Origin: Collinsella sp. AF23-4AC
GTDB taxonomy: Bacteria; Actinomycetota; Coriobacteriia; Coriobacteriales; Coriobacteriaceae
DNA: 64,000 bases
NCBI RefSeq assembly: GCF_003462685.1
Contig: NZ_QRVE01000003.1
Span: 62,001 to 126,000 of the forward strand
Direction: 5' to 3'
Below are positions 48,916 through 57,827 of the stretch, one piece after another. The position numbers were made by a program, and so were the translations under genes. Every line of letters starts with the position of its first letter. The first letter of the stretch is position 1. The notes beneath the pieces were generated by a model. The model was not told the DNA's origin and did no database searches. It saw only the letters and a program-made list of their open reading frames with translations.

Positions 48916-51900
48916 ATGGCGAACACCCAGAACTATATTAACCACCTGCTGCAGAACACCGGCATTACGCCGGCATGCAGCGAAGAAGAGCGCTTGGCTG
49001 CCGAGGATATCGCTCAGATCTTCCGCAACCACGGCTTTGATCCCGAGGTTCAGGAGTTCAATGCCCCGGCGCCCAGCAGGTTGGCATTTGCCGTTACCGG
49101 TATTCTTGCGTTTGCCGGCGCCCTGCTGATGGGCATCGGCGGCGGCATCGGCTTGGTCGGCACCTTGCTGGCCATTGTCGGTGCCGTTCTTTACGTGCTC
49201 GAGCGCACGGGCCATCCCGTGGTTTCGCGCCTGGGCAAGACGGGCGTGAGCCAAAATGTCATCGCCTACCACAAGGCCTCGGGCCCGCTCGCGTCTCCGC
49301 GCAACCGCCCGGTGGTCGTTGTCGCACACTACGACTCTCCCCGTGCTGAGCTGCTCGCCCGCGAGCCCTATGCTTCGTATCGTGCGCTCATCGCCAAGCT
49401 GTTGCCCGTTGCCACGGTTGCCCCTGCTGCCGTTGCCATCTTGCGTATCCTGCCGCTCCCCGGCGCGCTCAAGGTTCTGCTGTGGATTGTCGCGATCCTC
49501 GCTTCCCTCGTTGCGCTCGCCAACGCGGCAAACATCATTTCTAACCGTTTTGTGCTTCCCTATACGTCCGGCGCAGTGTGCAACAAGTCTTCTGTCGCCG
49601 CTATGCTCGGCGTTATGGACAACGTTGCTCCCTTCCAGGGCGAAAACGAGTTTCCCGACGATGTTCCGTTCGATACCTATTTTGGGGAGCAGAAGCGTCG
49701 TGCCGAGGAGATGGCGCGCGCAGCAGCGGAGTATGCCGCGGCCCAACAGCAAAACGACTACGGCAACACCATCGAGTATGAAGAGCCTACCTACGCCGAG
49801 GACGAGTTCGGTCAGCCGATTGCTCCCGACGCTCAGACCGAGCCCGAACAGGGCGAGGCTTTCGACGAGCAGATCGAGGGCTTTGAGGGTGCGTCTGCCG
49901 ACGAGACGCTGATTGGCGCCATCGTGCCCGAGGATCAGAATCAGGCTGTCCAGGCCGAAGAGTTCAATGACGAGGTTTCCGCTGCCGAGCCGGCGGAGGA
50001 GCCTGTCGCGGCCGAGCCCGAGCCCAAGCTCTATCGCAATGCCGCCGGCAACATCCGCTTTGGTTCGGATGCCATCCGTGCGCTCGGGATGCTTCCCGAG
50101 TCCTGCACGCTCGATTACGAGGAGGGCGAGGAGCCGACGTTTGAGCCCGAGCCTGCCCCCGTCGTGACTGCACCTGCGCCCGCCGTCACCGTGGATGATG
50201 AGTCTGCCGCGGTTACCGCTGCCGTTGCCGAGCCCGAGGCGGTGTCCGCGATCGATCCCGCGGCAGGACTGGACATTTTGGCCCCCGCCGCGCCGGCGCA
50301 AGACGTTGCGGACGAGCCTGACGACGATTACGTTGAACAGCCGAGGCGCGTGTCTTACGAGAGCGATACTGATTTTTCGGCCGAGATTTCCGCGGCAACG
50401 CCCCATGCCGATATTGCATCCGCGTTCTCTTCGATTGGCGCCAGTGCTTCCAACTTCCTTAAGGGTGCGCTTGCAAAGGGCAAGAAATTTGTCGACGATT
50501 TCGAGGAGAAGCGCGCTGCCGCACGCGAGGCTGCCGAGCAGGAGGCTATCGCTCAGCAGCAGGCAGCCGAGGCGGCACGTGAGCGCGCGGCGCAAGAGCT
50601 CGAGCAGAACGAGGCTATGCAGTCCGTGCCCGTCGACGCTGCCGAAGCTACAACGTCCTTTGAGTCCCAGCAACCGGCGTCCACGGATGTTGTTGAGGCG
50701 ACGACGTCTTTCGAGGCTCAGCAGCACGTCGATAGCACCATGTCGTTTGATGCCGCGCAGTTCGATTCCACGATAACGTTTGAAAAGCAAGGCACCGCGA
50801 TTGCCGAGCCCCTTCCTGTTTCCGATGAGCAGGGCGACGCGGCAGACGATGACGAGCCCATTGATGCTGCCGAAATTCAGGATGCTGCCGAGGACGAGTC
50901 CGTCGAGGTCAACTCTGACGAAGAGCAATACGCGGCAGCCGATCAAGGTGATTCGGCCGAGGTCGAGCAGGAGGAGGTGCCTGCGGTTTCCGAGACTCCC
51001 GAGACGGATGAGTCGAGGCCTTACTCCACGCAGATTTTCACCATGCCGACCCCGAGTGGTTCCGGTGCCACGGTTGCCAATGTCGCTCCCACCCAGGACG
51101 AAACGGTCGATTCCCTTATGGCCCAGATTTCCTCCCAAGCATCGCCGCGTCCGCAGATGAATGTTCCCGATCCGGCGTCGGCACCGTCGCCTGCACCCTC
51201 CTCGTCTCCGCTGGCTTCGGTCCCCGATCCGTCGCTGCCGTCGATGAAGCAGACAAACGTTGCGTCTCGCACGTCGCTGTTCGACCTTCCCGATCCCTCC
51301 GCACAGGTCAACGACCCCTTTGCTACCGCCCAGGGTCCCGAACCCACATCGGCACCCGTTGCGCCTCCTATGCCCGTTGCGTCGGGCGCACAGCCGATCG
51401 AGACCATTTCGGCTCCCGCCCCTGCGGCACCCAAGTCTCGCAAGCGCGGCCTGGGCGGCCTGTTCGGTCGTAAAAAGAAAAACGAACAGGACAGCATGAG
51501 TGACTGGCTGGGCGTCGAAGACGATTACGATGCCAAGAAGTCCGGTCGCGGCATCGGTTCGTGGGATAATTTCGAGGACGATAACGATGGCTGGAAGGGC
51601 GGCGCTACGTCTTCCGACGGCGCTTCTTCCGAAGATATGCTCTCGGCTGTCGCCTCTATGGGCGACGATGAGCTGCTCGGTCACGATATCTGGTTTGTGG
51701 CAACGGGCGCCTCGGATTGTGATGGCGCCGGTATGAAGGCCTTCTTGGCTTCGCATCGCGATAAGCTCCGCGGCGTCTTCTTCATCAATCTTGAATCCGT
51801 CGGCGCCGGTAGGCTTTCGGTGGTGACGGTTGAGGGCGAACAGCAGCTGCTCAAGGGCGATCGCCGCATCATGAACCTGGTCAGCAAGGTGTGCAAGTCG

Positions 51901-52113
51901 TTCCATGTCGATTGTGGCGCGCTCGAGATGCCCTATGCCAAGACCGATGCCTACGCCGCGCTCGAGGCGAGCCGCCGAGCCCTCACCATCGCCGGCGTGG
52001 ACGGCACGCGTCTGGCTTGCGCTCGTACCGAGGACGACCTGCCCCACAATGTCAACCCGACGAACATTGCCACGGTATCCGAGGTCGTGACCGAGGTTAT
52101 CCGCCGTTCGTAG
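48916..52113 (+). CDS. M28-peptidase-like membrane protein with a very long disordered insert
   Basis: 1065 residues. Residues 1-50 and 100-150 begin an M28-type fold, with HYD in VVVVAHYDSPRAE (138-140). Hydrophobic segments at 56-94 and 164-204 suggest two membrane hairpins. After GAVCNKSSVAAMLGVM (219-234) an acidic, Ala/Glu/Pro-rich disordered stretch of about 670 residues (245-915) interrupts the domain. The fold resumes at 917 (DDELLGHDIWFVATGASDCDGAGMKAF ... INLESVG ... KTDAYAALE ... DLPHNVNPTNIA). The usual Asp after the GA motif is Cys222, and the usual Glu-Glu is SD, so catalysis may be lost. ATG at 48916 behind GGAG. Followed by a small membrane protein. Confidence 0.75.
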   Translation: MANTQNYINHLLQNTGITPACSEEERLAAEDIAQIFRNHGFDPEVQEFNAPAPSRLAFAVTGILAFAGALLMGIGGGIGLVGTLLAIVGAVLYVLERTGHPVVSRLGKTGVSQNVIAYHKASGPLASPRNRPVVVVAHYDSPRAELLAREPYASYRALIAKLLPVATVAPAAVAILRILPLPGALKVLLWIVAILASLVALANAANIISNRFVLPYTSGAVCNKSSVAAMLGVMDNVAPFQGENEFPDDVPFDTYFGEQKRRAEEMARAAAEYAAAQQQNDYGNTIEYEEPTYAEDEFGQPIAPDAQTEPEQGEAFDEQIEGFEGASADETLIGAIVPEDQNQAVQAEEFNDEVSAAEPAEEPVAAEPEPKLYRNAAGNIRFGSDAIRALGMLPESCTLDYEEGEEPTFEPEPAPVVTAPAPAVTVDDESAAVTAAVAEPEAVSAIDPAAGLDILAPAAPAQDVADEPDDDYVEQPRRVSYESDTDFSAEISAATPHADIASAFSSIGASASNFLKGALAKGKKFVDDFEEKRAAAREAAEQEAIAQQQAAEAARERAAQELEQNEAMQSVPVDAAEATTSFESQQPASTDVVEATTSFEAQQHVDSTMSFDAAQFDSTITFEKQGTAIAEPLPVSDEQGDAADDDEPIDAAEIQDAAEDESVEVNSDEEQYAAADQGDSAEVEQEEVPAVSETPETDESRPYSTQIFTMPTPSGSGATVANVAPTQDETVDSLMAQISSQASPRPQMNVPDPASAPSPAPSSSPLASVPDPSLPSMKQTNVASRTSLFDLPDPSAQVNDPFATAQGPEPTSAPVAPPMPVASGAQPIETISAPAPAAPKSRKRGLGGLFGRKKKNEQDSMSDWLGVEDDYDAKKSGRGIGSWDNFEDDNDGWKGGATSSDGASSEDMLSAVASMGDDELLGHDIWFVATGASDCDGAGMKAFLASHRDKLRGVFFINLESVGAGRLSVVTVEGEQQLLKGDRRIMNLVSKVCKSFHVDCGALEMPYAKTDAYAALEASRRALTIAGVDGTRLACARTEDDLPHNVNPTNIATVSEVVTEVIRRS

Positions 52114-52134
52114 ACGGAGCTCTAAGGAGTCAAC

Positions 52135-52353
52135 GTGTTTTCGTATATTAAGCGCCATTGGCCTGTCTACGTGATTTTGACCTTGATTGCCATTGCGTTG
52201 GGGTTTGGAGCCGCCTATATCGTGGGCGCGAAGGGCTCGACCCCCGCCTCCGCAATCAGCGAAGAGGTGGAGCAAGAACAGAGCACGGGTGCCGATGGGA
52301 TTCCTGAGTCCGAGCAGGCAATCGTTGATGGTGGATCTTCGTCTGCAGAGTAG
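52135..52353 (+). CDS. Small membrane protein
   Basis: 72 residues. One membrane segment (VYVILTLIAIALGFGAAYIVGA, about 11-32) and an acidic tail. GTG start at 52135 behind AAGGAG. 21 nt after the M28-like gene, sharing its transcript. No family recognised. Confidence 0.7.
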   Translation: MFSYIKRHWPVYVILTLIAIALGFGAAYIVGAKGSTPASAISEEVEQEQSTGADGIPESEQAIVDGGSSSAE

Positions 52354-52374
52354 ATACGGCGATTTAAATGATTG

Positions 52375-52413
52375 AAAGCGGGCGAGCCGGGGGACTGGCT
52401 CGCCCGCTTTTTT
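52375..52413. terminator. Bidirectional terminator between two convergent genes
   Basis: AAAGCGGGCGAGCC pairs perfectly with GGCTCGCCCGCTTT around 8 nt; TTTTT follows on the plus strand. The adhesin stop is 7 nt away on the other strand. Confidence 0.88.
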
Positions 52414-52419
52414 ATCGCG

Positions 52420-55400
52420 CTAGCGCTTCTTTGGGATCGACCTAAGGCGAGCGAACCATAAGGCTGCGGCACCCGAGGTCAGAAGCGCGGTGATGCAGGC
52501 GGCGATGGGAACTGATCCTGTTGCCGGTAGGTCTTGCGGTAGGGTACAGCGTTGAATGACACGGTCCTCGTCATGTGACTCAAGTTTATCGCCGCCGCCG
52601 TTGCGGCAAAGATCGACGCGCGCGCTGTTGGTGAGTGCGGTTTGGGGCGTATAAGCCGACGTTGCCTGCATGTGCACGGCTGCGCCCCGAGCGTCTGTGC
52701 CAAGGATTGCTTTGGCATCGTCAAGGTCGTCGTGCTCATCTTTGAGATCATCACGGGTCCAAGAATCCACATCGCTTCGAGTCGTAAAGTCGGCGGCTAC
52801 TGCACCGTATTCAATGCGAATGCCCGTTACGACGGTATTGGATGCAAGGTCAAGTTCTTTCACCTCGAGTGTGGTGGATTCCGTGGTCGGGACATCCGCC
52901 TTCCAGAGGTGCCAGCCGTCGTAATCGACGAGGCGGCAATCCTCACCCAAGCTTTCTATTACTTCGTCGGACTCAAGCCAAGGATTTTCGTGCCCATCGT
53001 CAAGTGTCGCGTTTGCCGGCTCATCGACGTCTGTCGAGTCCAACGGCGCCGTGCGATACCACACGTTGCACAGACCGCTGAGGTCGCCGATGGCGACGGG
53101 GGTTTCGATTGAGACGAATCTCGCCGTATCGTCCTCGGCACACTCAAGATCATCGGTAATTGTGAACTCATCAACCCAGGTAGCTGAATCATTTCGAGCG
53201 TCGATGGTATAGGAGAAAAGTCCGTCCGTATTGGTTTGCGTCGCGGCGCGATTTTTACCATCGCCGTTGGCCAGCAGACCCTTCCCGATAGGTTGGACAA
53301 GTTCCTGACGCTTGTCGACCTGTCCTTTGATCTCGATGGGCGCATCCTTCATCGCGACGGATTGGACTTCTCCCGTATCCTTTATTTCAAACGTTATCTC
53401 CTCGGCAAGGTCATAGGTCCGCGGCGACATCATTTCGCGCAACGAGTAGGTGCCGGGTGCAAGATGTTCGACGCGGTGCGGCTTGTCGGATGAGGTCCAG
53501 GAGTCTATTTCGGTTTTATCGGGACCATATAAGGTGAGCTGTGCGCCTTTCACTTCCTGCTCTCCGCTTGCATCGACCTTGGAGATGTCAACCTTGGTGT
53601 AATCGTTGGATACGTTAAGCCGTGCCTCCACAACGGGTGTTTTCTGGTCGGCATAAGTCAGGTCGACGATATGGTGCGTCCGGTCGAGTAAGAAGCCGGT
53701 CGGCGCTTGAGTCTCGACAACCTCGTAGCGTGCGGTGCCAGATCCCAGCGGGAGGTCGTCCGCGCGTGCTTCTCCAGTTTCATCCGTCGTGACGGTAGCG
53801 ACAGTCTCACCGTCGAGCGCGGCAATGCTACCGTCGGGGCGCACGATATCACCTGAGGCACGGATCTCAAAGATGGCGCCCGCGAGGCTGCTGCCGTCTA
53901 CGGCATCGGTTTTAACGATCCTGATGTTTCCGGTCGCGGCGCGGTCATAATACGAGACGATTGCAACGGGCGTTAGGTTTATATCGGCGGGTATGTTTAC
54001 CTCGATCTCTTCACCGACAAGATAGGGCTCTTTGGCCGAGGTTTCGCGTACATAATAGGTGCCCGGCACGAGCGATTCGGGCAGTGTGACGGTGCCGGTC
54101 GCGTCAGTCGTAAAGGTGTCCATTACATTATGTGCTGGATACCAGCATGTTTGTGAGACAGGTTTGTGATTGCTGTCGAGGAGTTGGAAGGTGAATCCGG
54201 CTAGCGGAACAGAAGCGCCTGTTTGGGCATCGCGTTTTACAATCTGGAGATGCGTCGACAGAGCGTGGTTGTCCACGATATATTGAAGCTCGGCGCCGTC
54301 GGAAATCTGATTGGCCCCGACGGTCCATTCCCCTGCACGTTTAAAACCCTCGGGGACGGTTTCCGGAACCTCGCGAACGGTGTAGCCGGCGCGGTCGTAT
54401 GGGATGGCTCCGTGGACACCGGCGGGTCGCTTGCCTGCGCCGAACCATGCTTCTGACTGATCTTTGGTGGAGGCAAAGCCATAGATGTTTGTGGTCAGTG
54501 TGCCAACAACCTGCTGAGAGCTGTTGCTGACAACCTCAAAGACAACACCTCCTGCCGGCTGCTCCAGGCCGGATTGATCGCTATTGCCGTAGTCCTTGAA
54601 TTTGGAAATCTCAAGGTCAAACGCAATGGGGATATCGGAAACGCGAGATTCGATCTCGACCACGCCTGAATCACCGAGCTGGTCGGCTCCAACGGTATAG
54701 GACCAGCTGTCGTTGGCTGGCAGGTAGCCCTCGGGGGCTTTTGACTCATAGATGGTAAAGGTTCCTAGGGGGACATCGGTGAGGGTAGCTCGACCGCTTT
54801 CATCGGTTGTGAGGGTTTGCGCCCATCCGGGGGTGGATTGCGACACGCACGTGAACTCTGCTCCCGCAAGTGAAGCTCCAGCCTGGGGTCCGGCATCCGT
54901 CGCGGCATCGAGTTTTACGATACACAGGTTGATGGTGCCGGGCTGTTCTTCAATGGCGACCTGTCCACCGTCATTCCCCGTGGTAAAGGCGATGCGATCA
55001 CGACGGGGGACATAGCCGGCCGGCGCCTTCGTTTCAACTAGGTAGTATGCCGTATTGGGCAGAAGTGCTGCCTGCGCTCGACCGTTGCTGTCCATCTGGA
55101 TGGTGCCGACACGCGCGCCGCTGGCGCTCTCAAAAACATCGAATGTTGCCCCGTCAAACTGATAAGTATTGTTTCCGCTGGTAATGGCAGCGTTTGCAGA
55201 CTGCTTTTGGAAGGAAACAGAGACCGCCGGCAGTACATAGAGCATGTCTTGACGTTTGCTGCCGCCCGATACGGCTCCTAGATAGCGCCGCGCGCGGTGC
55301 GGAGCGGCTTTGATGCTTCCTGATTTTGCGCTGTCGTGGAGCCATCGCGCAGCCGCCACGACTTCATTGTCGGCGGTAAAGTGTCCACTCTTGGTTTTGC

Positions 55401-55851
55401 CCTGAGCGGTCGTGTAGGAGTAGGTGCCGTCGACATGGGTAGTGCCGTTGAGCATCCATACGGCAAGCTGGGTGGCGGCGCGGGCGCGATCTGGTGAAAG
55501 ATGGTAACCGCCAAACGACGTGGCGGTAGGATATCCGTGACAAACGATTGCCGCGAACTCGTCGTCGAGCCACACCCAGCCTTGATCAAAGTTGAGCCAT
55601 GGGCCGCCCGGCTTGGTGGGGCCGGGGCGCTCCTGGTTCATGCAGTAGGCAATCGAGGCGTCTTGAGCTTCATACTTGCCGATGAAGAAGGGCCCACAAT
55701 CATCGCTAATAGTGCGGAAGCCGAGCTGGTCGTAGCCATCGACGGCAAATGCGGCTCCCGGTGCCAGGCAGCCGAAAAGCAGGAAGAGGAGCAGGAGCAG
55801 CGGACCTGTTGTGATTGCGCTGTGGACAGAGTGCGTGGGTGCGTTGGACAT
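52420..55851 (-). CDS. LPXTG-anchored adhesin with thioester-like N-terminus and SpaA-type repeats
   Basis: 1143 residues. Signal peptide (TGPLLLLLFLLFGCLAPGAAFA, about 15-36). Residues 40-210 look like a thioester (TQXA) domain: AYCMNQERPG (Cys about 69) and ATQLAVWML (Gln about 128), the pair that would form a Cys-Gln thioester binding host amines. About six SpaA/Cna_B-like domains follow, each ending in a Y..xE..AP.GY box (YYLVETKAPAGY, YESKAPEGY, YEVVETQAPTGF). C-terminal LPATG, hydrophobic span and RSIPKKR form a sortase signal. No sortase gene is in this window. ATG at 55851 behind AAGGAG. Confidence 0.88.
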   Translation of the reverse strand: MSNAPTHSVHSAITTGPLLLLLFLLFGCLAPGAAFAVDGYDQLGFRTISDDCGPFFIGKYEAQDASIAYCMNQERPGPTKPGGPWLNFDQGWVWLDDEFAAIVCHGYPTATSFGGYHLSPDRARAATQLAVWMLNGTTHVDGTYSYTTAQGKTKSGHFTADNEVVAAARWLHDSAKSGSIKAAPHRARRYLGAVSGGSKRQDMLYVLPAVSVSFQKQSANAAITSGNNTYQFDGATFDVFESASGARVGTIQMDSNGRAQAALLPNTAYYLVETKAPAGYVPRRDRIAFTTGNDGGQVAIEEQPGTINLCIVKLDAATDAGPQAGASLAGAEFTCVSQSTPGWAQTLTTDESGRATLTDVPLGTFTIYESKAPEGYLPANDSWSYTVGADQLGDSGVVEIESRVSDIPIAFDLEISKFKDYGNSDQSGLEQPAGGVVFEVVSNSSQQVVGTLTTNIYGFASTKDQSEAWFGAGKRPAGVHGAIPYDRAGYTVREVPETVPEGFKRAGEWTVGANQISDGAELQYIVDNHALSTHLQIVKRDAQTGASVPLAGFTFQLLDSNHKPVSQTCWYPAHNVMDTFTTDATGTVTLPESLVPGTYYVRETSAKEPYLVGEEIEVNIPADINLTPVAIVSYYDRAATGNIRIVKTDAVDGSSLAGAIFEIRASGDIVRPDGSIAALDGETVATVTTDETGEARADDLPLGSGTARYEVVETQAPTGFLLDRTHHIVDLTYADQKTPVVEARLNVSNDYTKVDISKVDASGEQEVKGAQLTLYGPDKTEIDSWTSSDKPHRVEHLAPGTYSLREMMSPRTYDLAEEITFEIKDTGEVQSVAMKDAPIEIKGQVDKRQELVQPIGKGLLANGDGKNRAATQTNTDGLFSYTIDARNDSATWVDEFTITDDLECAEDDTARFVSIETPVAIGDLSGLCNVWYRTAPLDSTDVDEPANATLDDGHENPWLESDEVIESLGEDCRLVDYDGWHLWKADVPTTESTTLEVKELDLASNTVVTGIRIEYGAVAADFTTRSDVDSWTRDDLKDEHDDLDDAKAILGTDARGAAVHMQATSAYTPQTALTNSARVDLCRNGGGDKLESHDEDRVIQRCTLPQDLPATGSVPIAACITALLTSGAAALWFARLRSIPKKR

Positions 55852-56105
55852 GGCTGCTCCTTATCCCTCGTGCGCCGCACGGGGAGGCTGCGACGCGTAG
55901 GATGAGGCTACCCCCGAGGTTCATGCGGGTAAGTACCGGAGCCTGACCAAAAGCTTGCCCAATTCCTGACAAATTGAGCTCAAATACAACAATCAAGCAA
56001 AAGCGCAGGTAGAAGATAGGGAGAACAGGAGGTCAAAGGTCCTCATCTCCACAATTGACGCGATTTTCAAACGAATCTCCACAGTTAAAACAAGCATCAC
56101 CACCC
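55852..56105. other. Spacer between the adhesin and tRNA-Gly
   Basis: About 250 bp without a convincing gene. It must hold the adhesin promoter on the minus strand; I could not pin it. Confidence 0.4.
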
Positions 56106-56135
56106 TTGTATCGAACAAGAAAACCGCGTTATACT
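56106..56135 (+). promoter_or_regulatory. Promoter of tRNA-Gly
   Basis: -35 TTGTAT (56106-56111), 18-nt spacer, -10 TATACT (56130-56135), 13 nt before the tRNA. Confidence 0.65.
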
Positions 56136-56148
56136 AGCCAACACACAA

Positions 56149-56223
56149 GCGGGCATCGCCAAGTGGTAAGGCATCAGCTTCCCAAGCTGACACTCGCGGG
56201 TTCGAGTCCCGTTGCCCGCTCCA
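56149..56223 (+). tRNA. tRNA-Gly (anticodon CCC)
   Basis: 75 nt with encoded CCA. Acceptor GCGGGCA/TGCCCGC, anticodon loop TTCCCAA in stem CAGCT/AGCTG, T-arm CGGGTTCGAGTCCCG. Confidence 0.95.
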
Positions 56224-56236
56224 GTTAAGAGCACAA

Positions 56237-56267
56237 GCACGGCACCATCACGGTGCCGTGCTTTTTT
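56237..56267 (+). terminator. Terminator behind tRNA-Gly
   Basis: GCACGGCACC pairs perfectly with GGTGCCGTGC around 5 nt, followed by TTTTTT. Confidence 0.9.
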
Positions 56268-56279
56268 CAATAAAGTGCT

Positions 56280-56295
56280 GGGATTCGAACCCGAC
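56280..56295 (-). repeat. Inverted T-arm fragment behind the tRNA-Gly terminator
   Basis: GGGATTCGAACCCGAC is identical to 17483-17498, which lies at the same relative place behind the tRNA-Ser(CGA) terminator. Read on the minus strand it is a tRNA T-arm (GTCGGGTTCGAATCCC). The bases around it do not complete a tRNA. Confidence 0.65.
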
Positions 56296-56426
56296 AGGGT
56301 GCGAGCGTTAATCAAATGTCCAAGTGTGAATTCTCACACTATGCCGTTAACCAACTTACTACGATACGCGTTGCATTTTGTTTGTGTTGAGGCTATAGGC
56401 TTAACGGCGGTTAAAAGGTCACCTCA

Positions 56427-57827
56427 CTAGGTGTTGGAGACAACCTTCTCGATGGCGATATCGACCTGCTCCTGTGCCAGCTTGGTAGCCTCGTTCTCAA
56501 GTTGGTCAGCCTTGGCCGAGGTGCTCACGCTCCTGTCCATAAGGTCGGCGATGGCAGATTCGACGTCCGCGCCAAGACGGGGAACGCGAATTTTTTTGAT
56601 ATCGATAGGGCTAAGTTGAGGCACCGAGGTTCCGTATGCGCAACGAACGACCGACGGCCTGCCAACGGTGGGACTGTTCAGAAAAGCAAGCAGGTAGCCA
56701 GTTCGAATCTTTGTAACGTCGGGATAGATTCTCAGCAGATGGTTGCTGCCAAACATTCCCTCATGATTCTCCGTGAGCAAAAGAGCTCGTCCTAGGATGC
56801 CGTACTTTTGACCAGAACATGCCATGACGAGAGTTCCCGGCTTTAGGATGTAACGCTCCCAGTTTTTAATGAGCTTGGCGTAAACAAATTTTGTCGGTTG
56901 AGTGTTAACGTCAAAGACCTCGGACACACCCACAAAGGGAACGTTGGAATCGCCATAAAACCGCTTGAAGCGAGGAAGCTCTTCGACGTCCTCTACAAGT
57001 TCAGCAAGTGGCGCATACTCCATTACGTCAACCAATGAGTCTACGGCGCTTATAGAGCCGGCATAACTGTCAGCATCAAGGCGCGATCTGTTGTCAATAA
57101 CTTTGGATAAACTCACCACGCATGTTCCTGCAGGACTTTCTGCCTCACAAGCAATACCGACCTCCTTCTCCAACAGCTTAAACGCCCCGTCCCGCAGCTT
57201 CCAGGCCTCGCCGCGCAGGCGCACAGCCTCGGCAGCTTTGTCGCCGATGGCTTTGCGCGTGGCCGCATCGGGCATGATGACCGGAAACTCGTTGGCGTGG
57301 GCCACCTCGATGTGCTTGATCATGTGACCGTACTGAGACGCTCGTGCGATCTGCTTGAAGAAGTCCGTCTTCATATACGCGTAGAGCCAGCCGTACTCGT
57401 CTTGGTCCTTCGGCTCGATGCGCAACAGGTCGTCCGTGATGACCTTGTTCAGGTGATGCGGGTACACGGCGGTAACGTTGCCCACCACGCCCGAGCGCGA
57501 AAGCAGCAGCCAATCCTGATTGACGAATCTAGAATCAGCCTGGGGCACGAAAGGCGCGGCGAGCCACTTCCTCACTCGGGGAAAGTCCTCGAACACCTGG
57601 CCGGCGGTAAAGAAGGGTAGCCCTTTGCCTTCCGGCACGGTATACCCCGTCAGTCTGCTCGGCTGCCAAATGTCGGTAAGGTCACCGAGCCTCTTGTGGT
57701 TGTCGCACTGGTTGGCAAGGCGTACGAAGCCGTACCCGTCGCGCAGGTAGGTTGACGCCTCGAGCCTCACGTCGCCGCCCAGCACGGTGGAAAGTCGGAC
57801 GCTCTTCACCAAAGGCGCGATCGTCAT
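56427..57827 (-). CDS. hsdS: Type I-like restriction-modification specificity subunit
   Basis: 466 residues. Two target-recognition domains (about 20-215 and 240-440), each ending in a helical spacer (TRKAIGDKAAEAVRLRGEAWKL; VESAIADLMDRSVSTSAKADQL). The motif YLLAFLNSPTVG is common in HsdS. The ATG at 57827 overlaps the methylase stop by 4 nt (ATGA) and has GGAGG upstream. The first half is GC-rich and the second more AT-rich, consistent with recognition-domain exchange. Confidence 0.9.
   Translation of the reverse strand: MTIAPLVKSVRLSTVLGGDVRLEASTYLRDGYGFVRLANQCDNHKRLGDLTDIWQPSRLTGYTVPEGKGLPFFTAGQVFEDFPRVRKWLAAPFVPQADSRFVNQDWLLLSRSGVVGNVTAVYPHHLNKVITDDLLRIEPKDQDEYGWLYAYMKTDFFKQIARASQYGHMIKHIEVAHANEFPVIMPDAATRKAIGDKAAEAVRLRGEAWKLRDGAFKLLEKEVGIACEAESPAGTCVVSLSKVIDNRSRLDADSYAGSISAVDSLVDVMEYAPLAELVEDVEELPRFKRFYGDSNVPFVGVSEVFDVNTQPTKFVYAKLIKNWERYILKPGTLVMACSGQKYGILGRALLLTENHEGMFGSNHLLRIYPDVTKIRTGYLLAFLNSPTVGRPSVVRCAYGTSVPQLSPIDIKKIRVPRLGADVESAIADLMDRSVSTSAKADQLENEATKLAQEQVDIAIEKVVSNT

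Noticed and set aside
56271..56350. A second, minus-strand tRNA gene behind tRNA-Gly
   Set aside because: Only a T-arm can be drawn; no acceptor, anticodon or D arm pairs.
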